From contig NC_035171.2 in the NCBI RefSeq assembly GCF_001659605.2, forward strand, positions 3,478,325 to 3,542,324: 64,000 nt of DNA, in the 5' to 3' direction. The translations under genes and the position numbers were made by a program. The notes beneath the pieces were generated by a model. That model saw nothing but the letters and a program-made list of their open reading frames with translations, was not told the origin of the DNA and ran no database searches. Positions 1-10,547 of the stretch are shown piece after piece. This stretch comes from Manihot esculenta (lineage: Eukaryota; Streptophyta; Magnoliopsida; Malpighiales; Euphorbiaceae). Every line of letters starts with the position of its first letter. The stretch's first letter is position 1.

Positions 1-1007
1 TTCATTGAGCTGAGACACCCATGAATGAGTTTGCTAGATCGCCAAAGGTTCTGATACTTTTTGCTTCCAAGTTGTTGAACCACGTCAGGGCTGCATCGGT
101 TAGGGTGGCTAGAGATACCTTGCAGAGTAAGGCATCAGAGTGGGTTTGCAGCTCTGTGAAGGTCTTATAGTTGATCACATGGTCCCTGAGATTCCCAGTA
201 TCATTGTATGCAGCCATGGTCGACATTAGGAATCTTTTGGGGATGGTTTCCTCTTGGATACAGGTTACACAAGGCGAGGATGTCCTCAAACTGGTTTGAA
301 GCCCCATTTGGCTTTTTAGCTCGGCTAGTAGCTCTTCCTTCAACCTTTCCAGCTTCTTTTCCACTCCTACCTCCCTTGCATCAGATTTTTTGGCACTAAT
401 TGGGGACTTGGAGTTGGTTCCTTCACCTTCACTTTATGTTTTATGTTCTCCCAAGGTCACGCTCCTCCTCACGTCCACGCCTTCTTCTATTAAACTCCTC
501 ACCACGTGGCTTTTAGACTTAGTTGGTGACTCACTAGTTATTTCATTGTCTCTTCTTCTCCTTCCTCCTTATGTGATAGTTATTGGCTCATGATTTTCCA
601 CTCTAAGAACAAATGTGGGTCAGAGCTTGGCTAATAGTTATAGTTGGTGTTGGGTTTGCAAGCACAGGCCGCGTAAAGCCTCGTTGCTGCATGATCTCGT
701 TCATCCACATCCTCTGTAGCTGTACTGATATAGTTTGCAAGTCTTGGCTGGATAATGGGGTTTGTGGGATAGTGTTTATGGGTGTAAGGTTATTGATAGA
801 GGGAATGGTGGATACCATTAGTGTAGACGAGTGTGAAAATAGGGTCATTTGAAATTCCTGAGAATTGGGGGTTTCTAGGGTTTGGTTTTTGTTTCCAACA
901 GAAATCGGTGTCTTTACTTTCTTTGTAGGCCATGTGAATTTCAATGAGTTTTGTTTGGAAACTTCGGTAATAGAATAATCTCTTTTATTCCCACCGATGA
1001 CGCCAAT
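1..1007 (-). mobile_element. Decayed Ty3/gypsy gag region
   Basis: The minus strand carries two gag-like reading segments. Positions 944-603 hold a Gln/Thr-rich N-terminal part. Positions 364-2 hold the retrotransposon gag core, with the typical pattern YKT..., DALLCK, TLTDAALTWF and SIRTFGDLANSF. Stops and frame changes separate the two segments (a TAG after 603 and another stop just upstream of the 364 segment), so the copy is inactive. It lies directly downstream, on the minus strand, of an LTR and a primer-binding-like site. Protease, reverse transcriptase and integrase would lie beyond the left edge of the window. Confidence 0.8.
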
Positions 1008-1560
1008 TGATGAGGTTGAGATCTAGGGGGTCAAAGGGTCTAGACACCCAAACAGTAGTTTGATTTACTGAGGAAATCAAAGAGCGAGGATTGATTCAAA
1101 GAGGAGTAAATGTTGATAGTAAATGAGAGTAATGGAGCCAGGTGTTATGTTTGGAGAAATTAAGATTTCTTAAGGATGCGAAGTGGTGATTTTTGTAAAG
1201 TCTAAAAAAATGATCCAGGTTCGGGTTTGGCAGGGGTATACATACCTCTGGTCGTACTGACACATCCCATTGAATAGAACTGGAGTGCTTTTAGCAAGTT
1301 TGTCAGGCGGCTCATTAATGGCAGACAGTTGATTAATAAATGTTGAGCCAGTTAACCCATATTTTAGCTGTTAGTCACATTACGTCGATACTATTTATCG
1401 CACGTGCATTTAAGATCTTGTAATGATATAAGCCGGGAGAAACCTGATTAAGATAAGAAGAATTGAGGTCCGACCTAAGATTATATAGGTCAAGCTTAAG
1501 TCTTCTTAGCAACGAAGAGGGGTCCTTTGACCCCTGATCAGGATCTAAGGACACGTGTCA
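1008..1560 (-). mobile_element. 5' LTR of Ty3/gypsy element
   Basis: On the plus strand this 553-base block begins TGATGAGG and ends ACACGTGTCA, so on the element's own (minus) strand it has the expected TG...CA ends. Immediately inside it, on the minus strand, comes ATTGGCGTCATCGGTGGGAA (about 1006-987). This matches the usual plant gypsy primer-binding neighbourhood (TTGGCGCCGTCTGTGGGAA type) with several substitutions. The gag-like frames then follow in the right orientation. The partner LTR is outside the window, so LTR age cannot be judged here. Confidence 0.75.
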
Positions 1561-1888
1561 TGATCTTAATAAATTTCATTATTTATATGTTATTAATATC
1601 ATACCGCTAAAATTATCGAATTCAAAAATATATTAAAATATTAATCTTTTATAATGTGTAACCTAATAGAATTAAAATTATTTTTTATTTGGGTTTGAAC
1701 TATTGTAGTAGAACTTCATTTTGGGCCTAGCACGGCAGAATTTCACTTGCTTGTTCTTGTTCTAGCAATATAAATGGTAGCCCAAAAGTCTTGGGTATGT
1801 GACTATCACCCTTCATTTGGGATAAAGTTTTTTTCAAAGTAATAAAAGATCTTTTAAAGTTCAATGATTTTGAATTTGGTGGGAAAAG
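1561..1888. other. AT-rich spacer
   Basis: No reading frame, RNA gene or repeat with recognisable ends was seen. It separates the gypsy LTR from the hAT-like miniature element. Confidence 0.5.
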
Positions 1889-2535
1889 TAGGGTGTAAAC
1901 GAGTCCAGCTGAGTTTTGAAGAGTTCAATCTTAGTTCATTAGAATTTTTGTTGAGTTTGAGCCGAACTTAAATTTTATTTATTTTGAACTCGAGCTAAAT
2001 ATTAATAGACTCAAATTTGGCTCGTTTAGCAAACGAGTTTAGACGAGTCGAGTTTTTGTCGAACTTAATCTCGAATAGTTCACAAACAGTTCAATTTATT
2101 TACATATATAATGAGTTTTAATTTAAAATTAAATAATTTTAGTTAAATATGTATACATATAAATTATCTTGTAAATCTTAACGATTTGATTATCTGCAAG
2201 GTTTAAGAGTGCAATTAAATTATGTAGAGCTGAATTTTAGAAATTTAAGTTTGGCTTATAAAAGTATACTTAGAGTTTAAATTTATTTTTCTTATGATAT
2301 TAATCTCGGCATGCTTAACGAGACTGTTTGCGAGTTTACTCATGAACTCGGAAGCGAGTCGAGCTCATGAGCCTTAACAAGTCGAATACTATGGAGCAAG
2401 TTTGGTTTGTTTACTAAACGAGCTTAATAATTAAGTTCGAGTTTGACTCGTTTAGAAATCGAATCGAGTTCAATAGAAATTTTATGGAGGCGAACTTTGA
2501 GTAGCTCACGAACAGTTTAATTTATTTACATTCCT
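1889..2535. mobile_element. hAT-like miniature inverted-repeat element
   Basis: The left end reads TAGGGTGTAAACGAG. The right end, reverse-complemented, reads TAGGAATGTAAATAAA, so the block has imperfect terminal inverted repeats of the TAGG-type seen in plant hAT derivatives. The interior is built from short palindromic words such as CTCGTTTAGCAAACGAG (2029-2040 region) and repeated GAGTCGAGTT-like motifs, and it contains no coding frame. Flanking octamers GGGAAAAG and GTGAAATA are only partly alike, so a target-site duplication is doubtful. Superfamily assignment is an inference from the ends. Confidence 0.6.
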
Positions 2536-3110
2536 AGTGAAATAGATGGTATGAAATTTTTAAAAGATTTTTAAAGGCTATTATAAACCTTAAAAACCTC
2601 CAACTTCAAGAAAATCCAAATACCTTAAGTTTCTTTTTCTTTTAAATAATAAAAAATTATTAAGATTAAAATCATACTTTATAAAGTCATTCTTTAAGCC
2701 TGTAAATACTCACAAAGTCAGACGAATTGGACTCGAAATTTCCTTCTGAGGTAACCAGATTTGTCTTGTGTGAATTTACTGTAGCATGTCTTTAAGTTCT
2801 TAGAATTTAGCTTTCTAAAAATTCAAGTCTAAAAATTCCATCACTTAAAAAAATCTAGCTTTCTAAAAACAATAGGGAACGCTTTAATTACTAAAATAGT
2901 TCTTGAATTTTGAATGAACCCATTCATCTAATCTAGTCATTGATGGTTTTGAAAGTAGTTCAAGGACACAGACTGAAAATTCTAGAGCTGCCTTCCTGCT
3001 CTCCGTTTGGGCTCAAAATTCCGTCATCTTGATTTTTGATTTCGCCATCCACAGTTACATGATCTTTTTTCACCCCTTTTTGCTTTGCAATAGAATCTTC
3101 AATTCCATTT
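2536..3110. other. AT-rich spacer upstream of the pseudokinase
   Basis: Nothing recognisable was seen apart from a short local repetition of TCTAGCTTTCTAAAAA-like words around 2808-2870. Confidence 0.4.
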
Positions 3111-3114
3111 AATA

Positions 3115-3270
3115 ATAAGATGGAATAATCCAATTCTTTGCTTCTTTGTTGAAGTGTTCCTTAGTGCCACAAACTCGTTCATCGTTTCTTGAAATTTGCT
3201 TCTGAAACTGTTTGGTGGGAGTGATTCTTGGGCTGAAGGGGTCAACTTGGTTTGGGCATCCAAATAGGTA
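3115..3270 (+). pseudogene. Relic of a ZED1-related kinase N-terminus
   Basis: The plus-strand bases 3115-3167 closely resemble bases 3541-3594 inside the downstream kinase gene. Translated, the relic gives NNPILCFFVEVFLSATNSF where the intact gene gives SNPIRCFSVKELNSATDNF. The relic then runs into a stop at about 3175 and further stops follow. This is the conserved NPIR..FS..EL..AT start of ZRK proteins, so the fragment is most simply a broken tandem copy. The extent beyond about 3175 is uncertain. Confidence 0.5.
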
Positions 3271-3431
3271 TATAATCTTTCCACTTCTGTTTAGTTTTTC
3301 AACTTAATAAATGCAATTTGGTTGTGTTTATACTGCTTAACAATGTAAAAATCGCTCTGGGGATTCGCCAATAGCTAGGAAATTTTGTCATGGAATCTGA
3401 ATCTTAAATAACTGAACAGTAAACAAATAAG

Positions 3432-4490
3432 ATGATTCCCTGCTTCAGACCCAAGAAAAAGGACAAGAAAGTGGTCAAGGAGACATGGTTAATGATAAAT
3501 GGGCGAATGTTACTGGAGGCCTCAATCGCTTTTAATGATGGCAGATGTAGTAATCCAATTCGTTGCTTCTCTGTCAAAGAGCTAAACAGTGCCACAGATA
3601 ACTTCCATCCAAGTCAAATCTTCTGGGATGATGGCGGCTATATATTGTACAATGGTGTTCTGCACGACCGCCCAATTATACTGAAAAATTATGGAGGACA
3701 AAGAGCGAGAGAGTTGTCTATTAGAGAAATTATCTTTGCATCAGAATTCAGCTCTCATAAAAATGTTCTGAAAGTGTTGGGATATTGCTTGGAGTCTGAG
3801 ATTCCCTTTGCAGTTTTTGAGCCTGCAAAGAATGGAACTCTTCATGATCATATATACGATCCTCATGCATCCAATTTTCGACCCTTGACATGGAAAACTA
3901 GGCTGAAGATTGCACTTGGTGCAGCCAATGCCATTGCATATCTTCATACTGCATTTCCAAAGCCTATTATTCATAGAGATATCAAACCATCTAATATCTT
4001 GCTAGATGAAGATTATGTTCCCAAGTTAGTAGATTTTACTGTATCTGAATCTATTCCTGAGGGACATTTCTATGTGGAGCATGCACTGCGTAGAGAGAAT
4101 ATTCCCGCAAGCGTACTGGGATTTCTGGCTCCTGAGCATTTCATGAAACGTTTAATCAATGAGAAGGTGGATATTTATAGTTTTGGTGTAGTTCTCCTAT
4201 CACTTTTGACGGGCAAAAGGCCACAAAATCCTTTTCCTTCTGCATCTCCGGGGAACTGTTCTTTGGTCCAAATTGTGAAGAAATATGTGGATAACCAAAT
4301 GTTTAATGAGACTGTAGTAGACCCTGCAGTTTTAGAAGAGGAACCATGGCCTGGGAAAGAGCAGCAACTGCAGAATTTTGCTTTGCTTGCCCTTCAGTGT
4401 GCCTGTGATCTTGAAGACAATAGACCAGAAATCATTGATGTGGCAAAACAACTCAGGCAGATGTATCAGTCTGTGATCTCCAATTGTTGA
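3432..4490 (+). CDS. ZED1-related (ZRK-type) receptor-like cytoplasmic pseudokinase
   Basis: A single-exon 352-residue protein with no signal peptide or membrane span. The N-terminus (MIPCFRPKKKDKK) fits a membrane-associated or acylated cytoplasmic kinase. The motif GRMLLEASIAFNDGRCSNPIR (residues 24-44) is the hallmark start of the ZED1/ZRK family, which in Arabidopsis are RLCK XII-2 pseudokinases that bridge bacterial effectors and the NLR ZAR1. The kinase-like domain spans about 47-345. The glycine loop is degenerate, Lys85 is present in IILK, and the catalytic loop HRDIKPSN is intact at 181-188. DFG is replaced by DFT (201-203), and APE is kept (233-235). The ATG at 3432 gives the usual family length. 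Immune function is inferred from family membership only. Confidence 0.85.
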   Translation: MIPCFRPKKKDKKVVKETWLMINGRMLLEASIAFNDGRCSNPIRCFSVKELNSATDNFHPSQIFWDDGGYILYNGVLHDRPIILKNYGGQRARELSIREIIFASEFSSHKNVLKVLGYCLESEIPFAVFEPAKNGTLHDHIYDPHASNFRPLTWKTRLKIALGAANAIAYLHTAFPKPIIHRDIKPSNILLDEDYVPKLVDFTVSESIPEGHFYVEHALRRENIPASVLGFLAPEHFMKRLINEKVDIYSFGVVLLSLLTGKRPQNPFPSASPGNCSLVQIVKKYVDNQMFNETVVDPAVLEEEPWPGKEQQLQNFALLALQCACDLEDNRPEIIDVAKQLRQMYQSVISNC

Positions 4491-4844
4491 GATAAATTCT
4501 GTTTTCTGTATTATTTCATGGATTTAGCATTTTTGATGTCACCATGTGCTATCTTTCAAAGCTATGAAACTTACTAGTGCTTTCAGGGCACTTGTTATTA
4601 AACAGTTAAATTCCTCTAATTGCTCTCATTATTTTATAAAGTTTTATTTGCAAGATGAAAACTTATCATAATTTAAGGTAAATCACACTTTTTATATAGT
4701 TTATTATATATTATCTATAATTAAAATTTTGTCATGCGAGTAAAATTCTATAATAATAAAAGTATAGAATTTCAAATTAATTGGATATAGAAGCTAATTT
4801 GTATAAAAGATGACATATAAATTGATATTCTGAAATTTAGAAAA
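4491..4844. other. 3' flank of the pseudokinase
   Basis: An AT-rich stretch probably holding the 3' untranslated region and poly(A) signals. No exact signal can be assigned with confidence. Confidence 0.4.
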
Positions 4845-5170
4845 TAAGGTTTACGGTATATGTGTGAGCTCGGCCTGTAGAAGATAACGTTCTTTCTCGT
4901 TTATCCTTTTTTTTTTGTCTGTTAGTAATATTTAACCGCCTAACCGCCTCTCTGTTACGGTAATAACTGTTTTTGTCACTCAGACCCATACGTACGGACG
5001 CGTCAGAGCACTCCTTCATATTATACGACCATTTAATTCCTTCCGGCTTGCATATCACCGGGCTGGGTTATCTCTTGTGGGGTCTACGCTCATGAGCCCT
5101 CCGGCTTGTCCTATTTGTCTGGGCTAGAACTTGCGGCAGTGGGTTAATTTGCTTGAGGATAACTCAATGA
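4845..5170 (+). mobile_element. LTR-like repeat, copy A of a three-copy family
   Basis: This GC-richer block sits in AT-rich DNA. It shares an ordered set of words with 62340-62700 (same strand) and 63640-64000 (opposite strand). These include TACGTACGGAC, a CGACCATTTAATT stretch and CCTTCCGGCTTGCATA. No coding frame or clear TG...CA boundary could be fixed. It resembles a solo LTR or TRIM remnant; the class is an inference. Confidence 0.5.
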
Positions 5171-6207
5171 ATTTTAAAATTTTATTTTTTTTTAGAATCT
5201 GATTCCCACCCCAAACGTAATAAACTCGGCGATCTAAATCAACGTATGGCCATACATGATTAATTAAGTTTTGCTAATGCTAATTTGAATTTTGAATTTT
5301 GGCGAAAATAAATATGAGATAAAGGAAGTGAGATAGAAGGAAACTATTTGTTGTTAATGAGTTTGTTCACCTAATGTTACCTTATTTTGATCATCCAAAA
5401 AAAAATAAAGAATTAAGAACTTCTTCATGAAGGTCAAAGCCAGTTGCCTAAACTTTGCATGGTAGTTGGTCTTCACATATACTTAATAATTAATTTTTTT
5501 TTTTAATCTTCCATACTCTTATTACATGATGCTTAAAAATTTTGTAATATTAACAATTTCACATGATAATTTATAATATTTTCAATCACTTATTTTAATA
5601 TTGAAGAGAGAGTTAGAATTTAACATTGATATAGAAATACGTGGAATTAATATTTGAGAGAGGAAATAAAATTTAAAAAAATTACAAAATATTTTTGTTG
5701 ATGATTTAGTTGATCCTCCAAAATTTTGAAGGTGAGAAATATGAGGGAGTGGTTTTGTTGCATGACTGCATTTTGCATTTATTCTCACCAACTTCATTTC
5801 CCTCAAACCATGGCCCATCATCTTTTCATTTGTGCCACACAATTAATTAATATTTATTTATCTCATTTTAAATATCTTAAATTTATTTGATTTTTATTTA
5901 ATGAAAAAACCTGCCAGGCATTAAAAGAAATATGTAAAACAATTTGTTTAATTTAAAAATTATTTAACTCGTTATTATATAATTATAATAATAATAATAA
6001 TAATAATAAAATCGAAAAAAAAAAAAGAAAACAGGAAAAATCATGAAAAGGGTATGACTGTTATTTGAAGCTGGGCTGATGTACGTAATTGTAATTTACC
6101 ATCAATTTAGAAAAACAATGAAGGGAGAAGCCAGTGCCTGAGCGTACGTATAAAAGCAATCCATAAACTGAGAATCTGAAACTTTGAACTGAATATCAGT
6201 TTCTAAA
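5171..6207. other. Spacer and probable promoter of the downstream membrane-protein gene
   Basis: AT-rich, with an ATA/TAA trinucleotide tract at 5985-6010 and an A-run near 6017. No gene was seen. The last 100-150 bases before 6208 are presumably 5' untranslated region of the gene that starts there. Confidence 0.4.
5985..6010. repeat. (TAA)n microsatellite
   Basis: About eight uninterrupted TAA units upstream of the membrane-protein gene. Confidence 0.9.
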
Positions 6208-9200
6208 ATGGATTTGCCGGAAGGTATCGGTCGGTTTCGCGTCGAACTAGACGAGTCGTATCGGCCTCTCCCGTCAGTGTGCCTTGCGTTACTGACCATC
6301 TGGTTGCTCTCTGCTTTTTCTTGGACTATCAACACTTACAAAAACCGACACTTTCAGGTCCTCAATTCTCTTTACTTTTATTTAATTACCAGTTATTTCA
6401 ATAACTGATAAGTGAGTTTGGTTTCACTCAAATGTTCATATATGCTGTGTTTTTGGGTTAAAATTTTGGTTTTTGGTCTGTTTGATTGCTGAGAAGGCAA
6501 AAAGAAAAACAGAAAGGAGAAAAAAAAAATCCGTATTGAATTTTTATCAGATGCTTTTTGACCGAAGAGAAAAATGACCTCAATTTTAGTTTGGAGATTG
6601 GGGTTTTTCTTTAGCTTGGTTGAGAAAAACAACTCAAATTTACTAGCGTCCTATTTTTCTTATATAAAACTTTCCCACCAATCAAACAGTGGTGGTATTT
6701 TATTTTGGTGTTCTTGTTACTAATTATGCTAAAAATAATTTTAAATCAATTTTTATTTTTTCTAACAGAAAATGCTTTTCTTAGCATAATCTCCAACGGC
6801 AATGCTTTAGTTGGCGGGGTATTTCTTTGTTGATAGCTCTTTTTGTTTTCTTTTTGAGCTGATAACACTGCAAACCAAATTCGTTGTTTCACAGAGCAGC
6901 TCATTCTGCTCCTGGTGTTTCGTGTTCCCAATTTCAATTCCTTTCTTTGCCTGCATTTTTCTGTTACAATAATTACTGTTATTGGGTTAATTTGTTTCGT
7001 TTCATTTCAGTGGTTTCAGTTTGTGCTGCAATTGTTGTTTTCTTTCAAAAAATTATTAGTTTGTTTGTAATTGTGTCCTTTCGATCATGATTATACTATA
7101 ACAGATGAACAACCTGCAGTGGATGCTGGCATCTGTACCTTTGATCAAAGCTGTGCAGCTCATGCTTTCATTTCTCTTTTGGTAGGTTCTCATTGTAGCA
7201 GAAGTAAAATATAGATAATTTTAACGTACGCCTCATTTGAAGCAAGTAATGAAATTGTGTGCTTTGAAGTCTTATCTAAGTGAGAATGAATAGTTAATAT
7301 GTCTTTGGACTTTACAATATATGAGATGCAGAAAAAGTAAATGTGGGATCTTGGCATCAAGGATATTTGAGAATATTCTTATTCTGTTTACATCTTGTCA
7401 GAAGTTTCTGTAAAACAAAATCCAAATAAACAAACATTTTTCTCCCCTTGCGGAGTAGGAGGTGCGATACATTGTCAAGGATGTTTACAATAGTCTAAAT
7501 TAACGTTCAAAAGAACCAAATAGTTTCAAGTTTCATTGTTGCATCTTCATCAATTTTACTGGACTCAGAAGGGATCTTAGAGTAGACAAAAGAAGGAAGT
7601 TAAAGGGTTTCTTGAGGCCATTAAATTTGGGAGCCAATACAGGATATATTATGTTCTTATGTTTTAGGTTGCTTTATTCATGGTAGCTTTGGATTTGTTG
7701 AACTGAAGCATGTTAAATGTGTATGACTCTACTTTCTCCCTGCTATTTCTACTTTTGATATCAAGCTTCTGTTTTAATTTTCGAAGCAACATTCTCACAG
7801 GTATTCATGCGTTTACCATGAAATATGCTCGCTGTGGTTGTCATTTGGGGTGTATATAACTGGCGTGCTTTTCCAAACAGCTTCTTTAGTGTCTTTTTTG
7901 CTCATCTCTCATGGTTACTGCATCATGTGTGAGCGTCTTTCAGCAACTGAGCGCCGTGCTACAGCTGCTCTTGGCTTTGTCTTTTACTTGTCCCTTGTAG
8001 GGTACAAAGCTTCTGTACCATATTTCACAGTAGGTATCCTAAGGCCTGACTAGTTATTGTATTTTGTTATGAGATTGGTGATAACTACTACGCTGTTTTC
8101 TGATTTTGAGGACTTACTATTTCCTTCTAATTTGCCTTCAATAAATTAAACACTGATTTTTTAAAATATCCAGGTTCTGCTGCTGCTGAATTATTTAATT
8201 TCCTTCTATCTGATTTTCCACCTGATAGCTCAAAATCTATCAGTTTTGAGTGAACAGCTAACCTTTATAGAGGATGAGGATGTTCGAGATATGCATGATG
8301 CGGTGTATACAAAGTATATTATGTTCAAGTATGCTTTGCTTATTAAAGTTCTAATTCCCTTTCATTTTTATTGTTTATTGCATAATATTAGAATATTACC
8401 ATGGACATTAAATTCAATGGACAGAAGATAACATAAACCATTTCTTTCTCTGTCTAGGAAATTTCAGGGTGCAATGCAAGTAGCAGCGATAGCTGAAACT
8501 GTGGTATGCTTCTATAAGTTTTTTTATTTATCTTTGGAATATGTGGTGATGAACATGATGATTGAGACAACTAAGCACATTGATTTCAGATATACATTAA
8601 TGTTGATACCTCTTCAGAAAATTACTGGTTACGCTTTTTAGTTAAAGAATGGGCTCAACTCTGCATTTCTATGTACATTGGGTACGTTTTATCACCCAAT
8701 CATTTGAGTGTGACCTGAATTCAAATAAGAATTATATCATAAAACTTACCTAAGTTTGGTTTTTATTTATTTCAATTAATAATTTATTTTTCATGTGCTC
8801 CCTTGTAGGTGGACATTTCGGTCAAAAGGCTTAGCTCCTCGATTCTTTGTGATGCCAACCATAAAATCTCAGGGGGATATGACGGTGCCTCCAGTTTACA
8901 GTGTTGTAAGTGGTATCCCATATTTGGGCCTGAGACAATATTCCACAGTTTTGCTAATGGATCCTTTGCTTTGCTGTAGTAGATATTGAGATCTGTAGAT
9001 TAGGGAAATCATTTTCCTCCTTGATGCATCTACTATTTTAGTTTTCATGGCGTAAAAGGGTTGATTTTGGCTGTAATGGAGCCTTTCAGTCCTAGTTATT
9101 TACTTCACCCAATACATAGCCAATACGTTCCTTATATGCTAACAATCAGTATGAGCTTTTGGATTTGGCCGAGATTAGCATGAAAGACAAATTTTCGTTT

Positions 9201-9771
9201 CAAAATGCTCCATGTTGCTCTATCATCTATGCCGTGATTTCCTAGTCCAGCAACATAAGAAGAGTGTTCTGTTTTGCGTGTTGCCATTCTAATCACCTAT
9301 TGTTATGTCAAAGATTGGGCTAGATGTTTGCCTCATATTCTGCATTTCATCTTAGGTTTTGTGGAGTGCTTTTGCCAGACACTATGTCTCTCTTATCCGA
9401 TGACCCATCTGCTAAGACAAACTTCTATTGCAGGAAATGGACGCAGCCACTTTTAAAGATTTTAATTGTAACGAATGGCACATTGGAGTGGTAAGGAAAT
9501 TTCATTAGGCTTCTATCAACTTCTGTTCTTACAGCCTTTGTGGATACATTTCCTGATTGAAAGCTGAAACAATGTGTTCCCTCCCCAAGTTGTCTAGCAT
9601 ATAAAGATTTTGCTATTTGATCATCTGTTGGCTTGTATACTGACTGAAATACTCGTCCTACATATGCAGCCAATTTCTTCTTCTTGTGATAAAAGCTCCA
9701 TGGATTCAATTGTAGTGGTAATTCAGCATCCTCATCCACTAAGACTGCCAACTGCCACTACAGCTTCATAG
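6208..9771 (+). CDS. Putative GOST-type seven-transmembrane protein
   Basis: Nine exons join into an open frame of 334 residues: 6208-6357, 7105-7181, 7801-8029, 8174-8328, 8458-8503, 8590-8681, 8809-8905, 9434-9490 and 9670-9771. All introns are GT-AG. The product begins MDLPEGIGRFRVELDESYRP and has six or seven hydrophobic spans, including LPSVCLALLTIWLLSAF (about 21-37), WMLASVPLIKAVQLMLSFLFW and ITGVLFQTASLVSFLLISHGY. The last of these resembles the LLLIS.G(W/Y) segment of the GPR107/TMEM87/GPR180 (GOST) superfamily. Those proteins act in Golgi and endosomal membranes and usually carry a large luminal N-terminal domain, which is missing here. The tail is short, hydrophilic and Ser/Thr/Pro-rich. 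Family placement is an inference; I do not recognise an Arabidopsis symbol. Confidence 0.7.
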
Positions 9772-10547
9772 ATTGCATAGCTTCTCTATCTCATACTACA
9801 GACTCTTATACACATTTTCAGTGAAAGTAACCAGTACAGCGAGGCAGCCATGAATTGGCTGCTTGAAGTCCAGTTTTTGGTGGAAGACAGGTGTAGCAGC
9901 AAATTTGTTTCAATTTTAATCACACGATTTTATAGAAATTGATAACTCTCCAGCCCACAAATTGTATTCATTAAAAATATTGTAATCCTGTCAAAAGAAA
10001 AGAAATGTACATAATTCCAACTCTTCTTTGACATTGATAAAATGTATTTCTCCCTTTTGCCTTTCTCAAATTTGAGATTAGTTACATTTGTATGAGCATC
10101 TATCCTATTTCTCTGTGTGCAAGTAAATTAATCTTTATTTCTGTAATGGAATTCATACAATAATTTCTTTGTTTAATCTTTAGTTGGAATTCAATGCATG
10201 AAATGTAGACACATCAAGTCCTTCACATCTTTACAAATAAATTCAGTCCTTTATTTTTTTTTTAAATTTTTATTTAACATGTATGATTTTTTTTTTAGTA
10301 AAACTCAATCATTTAACATAACAAAAAAAAAAAAAAAGTTAATGCGGTGCCGTTTCTATACTCCCAGAGAGGCCGGAGATCGATTTGCGCTCACATGCCT
10401 GGCTTGATCGCGGGTTTGCAGAGTTCACACCTCGCTCTGATTTTAGGATAAAAAATGGACCCGCCGCAACTCATCCAGATTGCAACCCAGAAATTGAAAC
10501 GACCCACTTTGAAGAACAAAATACACAGCAGCGTCAAATAAATTCCA
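9772..10547. other. Spacer between the membrane-protein gene and the COX19 locus
   Basis: It holds the 3' flank of the upstream gene and, from about 10340, the GC-richer 5' region of the COX19 locus. A short upstream frame starting at 10455 (MDPPQLIQIATQKLKRP) stops at once and does not belong to COX19. Confidence 0.4.

Noticed and set aside
603..852. Plus-strand open frame opposite the gag segment
   Set aside because: It is the antisense shadow of gag-derived sequence and has no family signature.
3404..3974. Minus-strand frames across the pseudokinase
   Set aside because: They lie opposite a clearly conserved kinase frame and show no independent homology.
10455..10541. Short frame MDPPQLIQIATQKLKRP upstream of COX19
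   Set aside because: It stops after 28 codons and is not part of COX19; at most an upstream open frame in the leader.
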